NCBI GenBank assembly: GCA_034387635.1
Contig: JAOANU010000003.1
Coordinates: 1,116,001-1,180,000 of the forward strand
DNA: 64,000 bases
From: Rhodosporidiobolus odoratus
Taxonomy: Eukaryota > Basidiomycota > Microbotryomycetes > Sporidiobolales > Sporidiobolaceae
Direction of reading: 5' to 3'
Made by a program: the position numbers and the translations under genes. Every line of letters starts with the position of its first letter. Positions within the stretch are counted from its first letter, which is position 1. Below, in pieces: positions 1-10,179 of the stretch. The notes beneath the pieces are model-generated. The model did no database searches, was not told the DNA's origin, and saw only the letters and a list, made by a program, of their open reading frames with translations.

Positions 1-1578
1 TACCGGATTCATACCGGTGAGAGGCCGTTTGTGTGCACTATTGATAATTGTGGCAAGTCCTTCATTCAGGTGCGTTTCTTTGCGCCTTTCATTTCCTTAT
101 TGCTTCCATACCGCTTGACGCTCAGCTTCTCTTGGTGGCTGACGCACTTGGATTCTCTAGCGCTCCGCCCTCACCGTCCACCAGCGCGTCCACTCGGGCG
201 AGAAGCCACACGCCTGCCAAGACTGCGGTCGTCTCTTCAGCGATTCGTCGTCATTAGCGCGGCATCGTAGAATACATGCAGGGTTGAAGCCGTTCGCGTG
301 CGAGATGTGCGGGACCAAGAGCTTTTCTAGAAAGGCGACGTTGACGAGACATCAGAATATCTGTCCCGGGCGGCCAGAAGGGTGCGCCTTCCTCTCCCTC
401 TATTTTGCTTGTAGACTGCTCGAGGCTGACTTGCTCCCGTTCGCAGCTACATTCCGCAGATTGTCGAGGAGGTGCCGAAGAAGAAGAAGAAGGGCAGCGC
501 GGCGAAAGCCAAGGCCCTCAAGGGCAAGGGCAAATTGGGGGGCGAACTTGGCTCGATCGACGTCGCTTCCCATCCCCTCTATAACCTTCACGGCGCCATC
601 GCCTCGAGCCACTCTGCCTCCCAAACCGCTTCTCCAGAACCCGACCTCGCAGTTGGCGACCCGCACGGAACCCTCGCCGCCCAGTTCGACCTGTCCACTC
701 TCGCCGCTCTCCCTCCCTACCCCAGTGTCGATGGCGCCTCCTCTCTACATACTTATCGACATTCACCTTCTGCTACCTTTCTCAATCTCTCTGCCGACCC
801 TTACACGAATGGGCCCAGCCCGCGCCTCGCACAGTCGAGGAGGTTGCCGAGTCAGCCGCAGATGGGGATGGGCGATCCGTCGTTGAGTGCGACGAGGTCG
901 ACGGCGCAACCCAAGAAGTCAACCAAGGGGAAGGGTGGGAAGAAAGGCAAGGGAAAGAAGGGCAAAGGGAAGGGCAAAGGCAAAGGCAAAGCAGCAGAAG
1001 AGGACTACGACCTCGACCTCGAAGTCGATTATGGACCTTCGTCTCAAGCTTTCAGCAACTCGATGCTCGGATTGCAACTCGATCCTTCCTTGTCGATACC
1101 CACCTCTCTCCCGGCAAACCTTTCGATGGCGTTCCTCCCACCCTTACCTTCCCTTCCACCTCTTCAACCCCTCCCTTCCACCCTTCCCGCACGCGGTCCC
1201 CCCGCCCCCATCTTCCACGAAGACTCGGACGAGTGCGGAAGCGAGTGCGATGGCGAGTGCGGGAGGGAGAAGAGCGACATTGAGAGGGAAGAAGCCGAGT
1301 ATGCGGCAAAGATGCAACAGATTGAGGCGGAACGGTTGGCGGCCGCTCAACGGGCTGAGGCGGAAACTCAGGCTCAAGCGATGTCCATGGCGGAGGACGG
1401 GGAAGGTGAGGGCGAGGAGGGCGAGGGAGATGGCGAAGGGGACGAGGAAGACGAAGAGGAGACGGATGATGAGGAAGAACTCGAGATCGAAATGGAGGAG
1501 CGAGACTTTAATGAGGCGGTTGCGGCGGCGGCGTTGGTGCATGGCTTTGGGCACGTCCCGGACGTGTCGGTCGAGTGA
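1..1578 (+). CDS. C2H2 zinc-finger protein, 5' end outside window
   Basis: Likely nuclear DNA-binding protein. Exon 1 (1-69) enters mid-protein with the linker HTGERPF and half a finger. Introns at 70-160 and 382-446 rejoin the frame exactly. The spliced product has three complete fingers: CTIDNC...H-x3-[11 protein letters not shown]...H-x3-H and a last one closing H-x4-C (RHQNIC). A poly-Lys patch follows at once, possibly a nuclear signal. The rest is low complexity: a Lys/Gly repeat (about 925-1000), Pro/Leu-rich stretches, a short Cys-rich acidic segment near 1230-1260 and a Glu/Asp tail (about 1395-1500). The stop lies just before 1579. The finger family is clear; target genes and orthology are not. 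A role as transcription factor is inferred from the fingers alone. Confidence 0.85.
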
Positions 1579-1910
1579 GTCGATTTGTTTCTGTCGTCTC
1601 CCGGATCTTGGCCTGTTGTTTTCGTTTTTTCGTCGTTGTCCGTTTTCGTTTTATTGGAACTCGCATTCCGCTGCCTCTTGTCAAGTGTCTGGATCACAGT
1701 GAGATCTGTTCGTACTTGCATAGTGTCGCTGTTGAATCGCAGTTTGAGGATGCTCGCTTCTTCCCTCGCACGTCTTGCCATGTGTCTTTCACCCGTCGAC
1801 CTCGCTCAAGCCCCGCCCCAGTACTGACGACAGCCTATTCGAAGCACCCACTCCAGTCTCACCGCCCCAGACGCACGCCGCGTCGCCTCTTCGCTGTTCT
1901 CTCGCACCTC
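1579..1910. other. Intergenic region between two plus-strand genes
   Basis: Pyrimidine-rich sequence holding the 3' end of the zinc-finger transcript and the promoter and leader of the next gene. I see no conserved reading frame or RNA gene in it. Confidence 0.5.
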
Positions 1911-2448
1911 ATGCCTCCTCAACCCATTGGCCTACCCACTCTCCTTGCACTCGGTATAGACCGACAGAAAGCCCTATACGCCCTGTCAGAGCACAATGGA
2001 GAGATAGAAGCCGCAGCAGATTGGGCACTAGGGGTATTCTCAGTTTCCGTTCTACTTTCCCATTTCTTTTCCAGTCAAGGTTCGCAAGACTGACTTTTCC
2101 CCTCCCTACTCTTCTTCCATGGCGAAGGAGGGAGCCACCTGGACCCCTCAAGATCTCCTGAGCGACCCAGCACCCCTTTCTGCTTCTTCCGCCATCCAAC
2201 GCGCCCCCTCACCTACCTCCTTCTCCTACTACCCTTCCTCTCCAGATCACCCACCAAACTGGCGGCCCACTCCACATCGCCTCCTAGTAGCAGGTACACG
2301 AGTGGCCATCACGCTCAAGCAGGATCAAGGCACGGGGCGGACGGTCGAAGGGATTGTTAACGAGAGGTTGACAAAGGGGGATCATCCGAGGGGGGTCAAG
2401 GTTAGGTTGGTGGACGGGAGGGTGGGGAGGGTGGTACGGACGCTTTGA
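1911..2448 (+). CDS. Small UBA-domain + DUF2196 (YwbE-like) protein
   Basis: Two exons. Exon 1 (1911-2033, 41 codons) encodes a helical segment with the look of a UBA domain: LLALGIDRQKALYAL then EIEAAADWAL. The acceptor is at 2079/2080 or 2088/2089, both of which keep the frame. Exon 2 has a Ser/Pro-rich linker and then a C-terminal module GTRVAITLKQDQGTGR...VEGIV...HPRGVKVRLVDGRVGRV. This matches the signature of DUF2196, the short domain that forms bacterial YwbE proteins almost alone. UBA domains bind ubiquitin; the biochemical role of DUF2196 is not established, so no function is assigned. It ends 313 nt from the convergent AP-2 mu gene. Confidence 0.8.
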
Positions 2449-2761
2449 AAGTTAGCCGCCGTGTTGGGGTAGGCAGGAGCTGGTTTTCGGGTTTCGCGCA
2501 TGGAAACCGCATGGACATTCGTTCAGGGAGGAGACAGAGTACTTTTGATACATGTTGTACAGTGCTACGACGAGGTTGGCAAGGCAGAATGAAGATGTCA
2601 CGGACGGGAATGTCTAAATCTGTGCGGTGAAAGCCTCGATGAGTATGGCGAAGAACAGCGGGCAGTGCGGGAGAAGGGACGCACGCGAATGAGGTAAGAA
2701 CCATTTGCTTTCGTCAGATCTGCGAGAACGAAATACAAGACAACGCTTGTCAGCCCAGTGA
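2449..2761. other. Convergent 3' intergenic region
   Basis: Lies between the stop codons of the UBA/DUF2196 gene and the AP-2 mu gene. It should hold both transcript ends. No further coding signal is visible. Confidence 0.5.
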
Positions 2762-4756
2762 TTAGTAGACCATGCCTTGCGCCGGAGAATCTACGCACAT
2801 CGCACCCACTGCGTGAGGATCAAGCAAAGTTAGCCTGTGAAACAAGCCCCTTTGACGAGGCAAATGAGAGCGTACCTTGACACTCTGGTAATTACTCTTC
2901 TCAAATACCTTCAGGAACCGCACCAACAGTCCCGAAGCGGTGAACATGAGCACTTGAAAATCGATCGAAATGGGTGGGCGGGACCACGCTTTTCGTACGG
3001 TGGTTTGCGAGAGAGAGGCTTGGGCGGTAAAAGTCGCGTCGGACCCGCCCTGGAAGCGTGGAATCCTGCGGCGTGGAGACGCGAGATCAGTCTTTGCCCA
3101 GGAAGGGCGGAGAGTCGGTAGCCAAGGAGATGGGAAGCGACGCACTTCCATACAATCACATTCTCCGCCGGGACATACTTTGCCTTTCCTAGACCAACTT
3201 TGCAGTCTACGCTAGCGGTGTTCAAAGGTGTTGGGATCTTGATCACCACATTGCTGGCCGAGAGTTTGGCCATGAACATGGCTTTGACATGCACCGTGTA
3301 TTCGACGCGAGATTTGCCGATCTCCTCGACAATGGGTTGCACTCGGAAGGGCAGGTTGATGTTTGATGTCGAGCGGTATCTGCTCAAGGGAATGTCGAAG
3401 AATCGTCAGACTCCGAATCGTGAGGGGGGGATGTAGGACGTACCGCATGAGCTCAAACTCGCCGTCAGGCGGGATGAACGAGATGGTCCGGTCACTGTCA
3501 AACTTGCCAAGCTTGACGCACTGGTGAAACTGACAGTCGTCAAGCTCGACTGAGCTGTTTTCAAGGGTACCTGGCGGTGGTGACTTTGGTTTTGGCCCGC
3601 CACCCCTGCTCCGCAAATAAGGTCGGCTGAAGTTAAGAGAGTAAACACGAGAAGCGAGGAGACGTACCCTCTGTCAATGACGAGCTTGTCATTCAGCCCA
3701 AACTTGCACTCTGGTGTTCCGCTCAGGTATGCCCGCATCAAGATTTGCCCGTCGACGTCCGCTCGCAAAACCGTGCCTGCACAAGCTCAACCGTCAACAT
3801 TGTCCGGAGGGGAGAGAAATCATAAGGGCAGACGCACCTTTCGAGTTCATCGACAGGTTGACCGTCTCAATCACATCGACGAATGCCTCGTTCTTGCGGT
3901 ACTTGACATCGTTTCTTCGCCAGGAGATGGCACCCGTAGCCTGAATAGTAATCTTCGACGCCTCTTCCCGCTGCGTTAAAGCCACCAAAGAGAGTCAGCA
4001 CACTGGCAATGCTTTACGAAAGAACGCCGGTGAAAAGGCAGGTAGAGGTGGAATGACCCGGACTTACCACTGCTTGTTCTGACTTTACGCCCTCAGTTGT
4101 GATGTACATCTTGAGCGTGTCGCTCTCAGAATTTTGTGGGTAGCCAAAGTCGAGGATTTCTGCAAGAGAGCAGGTTAGCAGATTGACGTTGAAGGGAGAA
4201 ATGGGCAACTGGAATACCGTCTAGAAGCTCATACACCAGGCTGAACGGTTGCGAGCGAGGGTCAGTCAAGAAGATGTGACCGAGAGGAAGGGCGAGTCTG
4301 GACGCACACAAAGTTGTTCTTGACGCTCTCCTCATCCAACTTGCCAAAGTACGATCGACCGAGGTTGATGAACCGGTAGGTGAATTCGAAGACGAGAGCG
4401 GCATTGGCGTTCTGCGATGGGCTCTCTCCTGTCAGCGAAAGCGAGACGAAGACTCGAGGCAGGGGCGGATGGAGCGCACATGCTTGCACACGGCGACGAT
4501 CCACAGGCTGCCATGTCGAACGTGGAAAAAGGTGGTGTTGCTGAGGGTGATGAGCGGAGATGTGGGCGGCGTCGAGCTGGCAACGACGTGAATGCGGAAG
4601 ATGTCTGATATGGACCGCCTAGGAGCAAGCTCGTGAGCGCAGGGTTGCGGTCAGAGGAGGAAGAAAAGGAGCGGGAACCTACTTGAGGTCGGGGCGGAAG
4701 AGTCGACTGATGAGGACCTCGCCCTTTTGGTTGAGGATGAAGAAGGCGGAGATCAT
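2762..4756 (-). CDS. AP-2 complex subunit mu (clathrin adaptor)
   Basis: Medium chain of a clathrin adaptor complex, which recognises Tyr-based sorting signals in cargo at the plasma membrane and links them to clathrin. The start [18 protein letters not shown] is the usual N-terminus of mu chains. It is followed by longin-domain blocks ([31 protein letters not shown]) and the mu-homology domain: [101 protein letters not shown]. These read closer to AP-2 mu (fungal Apm4) than AP-1. The gene is cut by roughly nine short introns. The C-terminal peptide after the last intron ([11 protein letters not shown]) is atypical and its splice is less certain. Divergent from the SER1-like gene. Confidence 0.93.
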
Positions 4757-5329
4757 GGATGAAAAGGCTCAAGGGGGTGAGGAGAGTGTCAGTGATGGAG
4801 GGGTCCGAGGTGAGGTGGTTGAGGGGAAGCGAGTCTGAGGGAACAGAGAAGGGCTGTGAGCGGGGGGGTCAGTAGTGACGTGGATGGTAATGTAGACGAA
4901 CCTGACAGCCTCTCGCTGCTCGATTCGACGAGTGGTCGAGGGGAGTGAACGTCAAGGCCGGGTGGGGAAGTGATGCCGAAGCGCGAGTCGACTCGAGGCG
5001 AACGTAGCCTCGGAGCGATGGGACGAGGGCTGTAGAACGAAACTGGTAGCTCTGCGAGCGTGACAAGCTGAAATGAAAGCCGTGTCCTGACCCGAGTAAT
5101 GAGAATCAGAAGGAGAGAAACAAAGCGAAAGCTGTCTCGTTTCCTCCCGCTTTACGAGGCTATACAGACCACGTAGAGACACACACGTGAGCAATCCCGC
5201 ATCCTTGCTCACCGGCTCTCTGACCGAGATGGGTTGACACGGCTCATCCGACTCCTCATCTCCTTGACTTCTTTCAAATCTTGCACCCCTTCCCCTTGAC
5301 CTCGTATACCTCAAAGAGCCTCATCAACC
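4757..5329. promoter_or_regulatory. Divergent promoter region, AP-2 mu / phosphoserine aminotransferase
   Basis: About 570 nt between two start codons facing away from each other, so it must carry both promoters. The half nearer the plus-strand gene is CT-rich on the plus strand. I see no clear TATA box and name no factor site. Confidence 0.5.
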
Positions 5330-6933
5330 ATGGCAGACTACTCAACAGAGCTGTCGCAACGCACTGGAACCGTAAGCATCCTCCCACGTGGTCCTCATCG
5401 CGAGCTCACTTTCGCTTGCGCCTTTCCAGATCAACCTCAACGCCGGCCCTTCCCCTCTTCCGGACGCCGCCTTGTTGACCGCAGCTGGATCACTGCTCAG
5501 CTATGAGAACCTCGGAATGGGTGCGTAGACTTTCCTGTCCCCGTCGCCTTTTTCCCGACTCTCCCTCGAAAGCCTGCTGTTGCTACATCTTTCCCTCTTC
5601 TCTCGGCTGATCCGAAATCTTCATCACAGGTGTCGCCGAGATCTCTCACCGCTCCGCTCAGTTCGATCAGATCATCCTCAACGCCAACACCGATCTTCGC
5701 ACCCTCCTCGAAATCCCGTCAAACTACAAGATCCTCTGGATGCAGGGGGGCGGCTTGACCCAGTTTGCTGCCACCGTCCTCAATCTGGCCGCCTGGTACC
5801 GAATCAAGAACCAGCTCAAGCCGGAAGAGGAGGTCGAGGCATACTACGCCGTGACTGGCAGCTGGAGTAAGAAGGCAGCAGAAGAGGGCGCCCGCATGGG
5901 CGTAAAGGCGACCAAGATCTTTGACGGCAAGAAACACGGAGGCGGCAAGTTCCAGGGCGTACCTCCCGTCGCGGAGTGGGACGTGCCCCAGCTCGAAGAA
6001 AAGTCCCGCAAGCCCGCCTTTGTCTACTTCTGCGACAACGAAACGGTCGATGGTATCGAGTTCGGCGGACCCGGGTCTGAGACTGCCTTCCCCTTCGACA
6101 AGTTTGACGCAGAGGTGCCCGTCGTTGCCGACATGTCCTCCAACTTCCTCTCTCGCCCCGTCGACGTTTCCAAGTACGGCATCATCTACGCCGGCGCGCA
6201 GAAGAACCTCGGCCCGTCTGGCGTTACCCTTGTCATCGTCCGTGATGACTTGATCGGTGCGCAAGAGCTGCCTCCTTCCCTAAATACGCTGGCAATTGAC
6301 CCTTTCTCCTGCTGTTGTTAGTCGACCTCGATGCGGCCATCCAGTACGGCGGTGCCCGTGTGCCGTCAATGTTGAGCTACAAGAACATGGCCGAGTCAAA
6401 CTCGATGTACAAGTACGTTCTGCCTGTCGTGATACGAAGACTTCCACTGACATTCACCCCCATAGTACCCCGCCGACCTTCACCATCTACGTCTGCTCCC
6501 TCGTCCTCCGTTCCCTCCTTGTCTCCCCTCCCATGCCTCTCCCCGCACCCGACGCCCGCCCTCTTGCCCCACTGTCCGACTTTGCCGACAAGAAATCTTC
6601 GCTCATCTATGCCGAACTGGATAACCCGTCAGGCTTCTACGTCGGAACGGCAGACAAGGGTACGAGGAGTCGGATGAACGTGACGTTTCGAGTGAAGGGT
6701 GGGGAGGAAGTGGAGAAGAAGTTTGCGAAGCAGGCGAGCGAACGAGGGATCAAGGGTGTCAATGGGCACAGGAGTGTCGGAGGTGCGCCAGTCTTCTCCG
6801 CACCACTATAATGGCAAAGCTGACACTTGGGGCTGCAGGTATCCGCACGTCCATCTACAACGCCGTGACCCTCGAGCAGGTGAAAACCCTCGTCGCCTTC
6901 ATGCGCGAGTTCCGGGAAATTGAGTCGTGTTGA
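5330..6933 (+). CDS. SER1: Phosphoserine aminotransferase
   Basis: PLP enzyme of the serine pathway: 3-phosphohydroxypyruvate + glutamate gives phosphoserine + 2-oxoglutarate. Start MADYSTELSQRTGT, then an intron from 5370, then INLNAGPSPLPDAAL, the usual GPSxLP opening. Next come YENLGMGVAEISHRS, the PLP phosphate loop region LWMQGGGLTQFAAT, and the Schiff-base lysine block YAGAQKNLGPSGVT. The C-terminal half has PSMLSYKNMAESNSMYNTPP, RSRMNVTFRVKG, KGVNGHRSVGGIRTSIYNA and VAFMREFRE. Introns also fall near 5521, 6257, 6411 and 6783. All family blocks are present in order and the length fits about 390 residues. Cytosolic, no targeting signal seen. Promoter shared with AP-2 mu. Confidence 0.95.
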
Positions 6934-7155
6934 AGTGATCTCAAGGGTACGTAGACAGGCCTACTCGATAAGATGTATGGGTGTACAGGATACCTAACGT
7001 CCCGGTTCGCCGTTTCCTGGGAGCCTATAACCGGATCCGCTACGCTCCGCGGAAGAGCACTCTGGCTCCCTTCGCGAGTCGCTCGACAGCTCTGCGTGTG
7101 CAGCTTTGCTTTCCTTGACTTTGCGCCCCAACATAGTGCTGTTCATAGCGCTGGC

Positions 7156-9811
7156 ATGCGCCGCAACCGGCTCTGCGCGCCTTTGCTCGCTTTTCTGTCG
7201 ACAGCTGCTGCCTTGCCAGTAGACCCGCTCTACCGGAACGATACTATCTTTCCAGCCTCGCCCTTGCTGTCTTCACCTCCAGCGTCACTATCGCCTTCGA
7301 GACGTAGCTTACGGAAACGAGGTGCAACAAAGGCGGTTTTTGCTCATGTGGTCCAGGTGCGCAACTATTTTTCCGAGTATTCCTCTTTGTTCGGTCGATG
7401 GGCATGCTGACTGATTGTGTTGCAGGGTGACTTCCAAGGGTACGGCCAGGACGATTATGCGGCGGATTATAAGCTGGCGATGGAGGCCGGGATCGCAGCT
7501 TTGTACGCACCTTTTCTCTCTGCGCATATCTGCCATCACTGGCCTCTTGCTGCCACCGTTCTTCTCGAGCATTCAGCTGATACACCGATTCTCCCGTCCT
7601 GTGTAGTGCCATGAATGTGGGAAACGACGGGTCTGACGGCGATCAGATGAAGAAAGCTTTTGCCGCTGCAGAGGCCTCTTCCTTCTCGCTCTTCTTCTCG
7701 TTCGACATGAACTATTTCGGCAAGAGCGGCTCGGCCGACACAATCCTGAATAACTACCTCGTTCCGTACGGCAAGAGCAGTGCTCATTACGCTGTTGATG
7801 GGAAGGTACTCGTCTCGACGTTTAGTGGTGAGGTGGCAGGGACGTTCCTGGACGGAGCGGGCAGCCTTGAGGATAGCATGTCCAAGTGGAAGACCACGCT
7901 GGACAGCGCCGCAGATTCAATAGGAAAAGAGGTACTTTCAAAGTCCTCGACTGCTTGCTTCTGAGTTTGCTCACATTGCTCGTCCTGGCAGATCTCCTTC
8001 GCCCCAGATTGGAACGACGTCAGTCTAGTCTCTCAACAAACCTACGGAGGAGGCATCATGAGTTGGGCAGCGTGGGGTGACAAAGGTCGAACGGGCGACA
8101 TGACCACCTCGGGCGACGAATCCTACCTTTCGGCAGCAAGTTCGGCTGGGTTGTATTATATTGCGCCGGTCGCGGCGTTCTTCTTCGTGCATGTTGCAGC
8201 GGGGAACAACTATGTGCTGCAGAATTCGGATTTCTTACTACCGGTGCGCTTCTTCCTCTCCTTTTCCTTCTGACTCGGTATGGCAGATGGCTCATGGAGT
8301 TTTCCTTTGCAGAATCACTACGTACGTCCTGATGCTGAAGAAGCTAGTCTCTGGACAGGACCTGAACCTATCTCATTGCCATACAGTCAGATCTTATCGG
8401 CCTCGACTCAGGAGTAAGCGAAGCCTCCTTCGATAGATTCAAGCTTGTCTCTGACCGCTCGTCCTCCCAGCCCACCTTCATTGAGCTACTCAGCTGGAAC
8501 GACTTTGGCGAGGCTCACTACCTAGGACCGGTCCGCAGTAGCGCCGGTGTCCCGTCTACCGCAACCGCGTATGCAACCAGCGATCATGATCACCTTCCCA
8601 TGCTATGGCTTAGCGCATACTACAACCTATGGTACGCCTACATCAGATGACCGTTGCTTCCCCAGTCTGCTGTCCCGAATTGACCCTTTTTTCCTAGGTT
8701 CGCGAAAGGCTCGCCCCCTTCGATCAAGACAGAAACCATTGTCTGGTACCATCGACCACATCCTGCCTCCGCCTCTGCATCGTCCGACTCGCTCGATAAG
8801 CCAGAGTACGCGGAAACGCTCGAGGACAAAATCTACGCGGTCGTGTTTGTGCCGAGCGGTTCCAAGGCCGCAAGCCTCGTTATCACGAGTGGGTTGACCT
8901 TCCGAAATTCGCCCTCGCATCCCTTTTGCTGACTAAAGTTTGTCTCGCAGCGGGAGGGAAAACCACCGATGCGCAGAAAGTACAGGAGGGCGTCAACCTA
9001 CTTTCGGTCGACTTCTCTACAGGTGCGACTAGGGTCGTACGTCTCAGTAGCGCTCTGTCCTACGACTTCGCTGACGTGACACCTACATTCGCAGTCCCTG
9101 CAAGACTCAGACGGCAAAGAGCTCCTCTCCGGCACCGGTACCGACATTTCAGGCTCGCCTTCTACGTACGATTTCAATTACTACTCGTACATTATCCCTG
9201 AAGATGCAACTGCTTCGTAAGCCGTCCTCTATATTGACCTGCCTTTCATGGACAACTTGTTGACTGGCCCCTGCTGCTGCAGGACTTTCCTCGACGGCAC
9301 ATCCTCATCGACAACGACCACCACGAACAAGGGCAATACAACGCAGCAGTCCACGTCCCCGAGTAGCAGTTCTGCAAAGGCTCAAGGCAGTACCGCTGCG
9401 CAGTCCGGCGGAGGAGGGTCGACAAAATCTGCCGCTTCTGCCTCGAAAAGCGCGTCGGGGTCTTCGCCCACCTCGGGGTCGGACGGCAGCTCGTCTTCGC
9501 CGTCTTCCTCGTCCGGCGGTAGTTCTGGCTCGTCGTCCGATTCTGGTGGCGACAGCAGCAGCGATACCGACTTGACGTCCTTCGTGACAACGTCTTACTT
9601 CGGCCTACCCGCATGGGGGTGGATCATCGGGGTCCTCGTACTAGCACTCGTCGGGGTCTGCGCGTACATGTGCGCCAGTCACGGGCGGACCGCACCAGCT
9701 CCGATAAGTAAAAAGCGCTCAGCGGACGGAACTTCAAGCGAGGAGAGCGAGACGGAGAGCGATACCGGGGGGGACAGCGATGATTCGGGCGGGGGCCGTA
9801 AGCATAGGTAG
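7156..9811 (+). CDS. GH71 alpha-1,3-glucanase-like protein, type I membrane form (copy 1)
   Basis: Secreted glycoside hydrolase of the family that cuts alpha-1,3-glucan (mutan) of fungal walls. A signal peptide (MRRNRLCAPLLAFLSTAAAL) leads to the family opening KAVFAHVVQGDFQGY...YKLAMEAGIAAFAMNVGNDG, with splices that restore GIAAFAMNVG. Further blocks are FSLFFSFDMNYF, SFAPDWNDVS, GGGIMSWAAWGD and the typical LLSWNDFGEAHYLGP. The catalytic domain is followed by a beta-rich segment, a long Ser/Thr/Gly linker, one membrane helix (WGWIIGVLVLALVGVCAYMC) and a cytosolic Ser/Glu/Asp tail. About ten introns. Copy 2 follows 368 nt downstream in the same direction, so this is a tandem duplication. 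Activity and exact substrate are inferred from the family. Confidence 0.88.
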
Positions 9812-10179
9812 TATTGGCCGTACTTAGGGCTGTATAGGATAAAAAGCGTAAGCAGTTCAAGCATCCTCGCACTGAGCAGAACAGCTTACCGTTCAGACGA
9901 CCAACTCTCGTCTGCTTGATGCCATCCCGTAGTCCCCCTAGTGCCAGCTTTTCCTCAGACGGTATCAATCCTTTGGGGACGGGCCAAGGTCTCGCCAAGT
10001 TGTCGCCAAGTCAGTTGTCACTCCGCAGAAAAAGGTCCGTGGCGCTCCTCGGAGCAGCTGCGAGGATGCCGCCTCCGACGAAGTTCCTCTCTCGTCCGCC
10101 GTGGTCTTGCTCTCACTCCATACGCGACGACTAGGCAGAAGGAGACTTGGGCTCACACCTTACACACCCTACGAGCAAC
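9812..10179. other. Spacer between tandem GH71 genes
   Basis: Terminator region of copy 1 and promoter of copy 2. It contains no recognisable coding sequence and no visible repeat that would explain the duplication. Confidence 0.5.
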
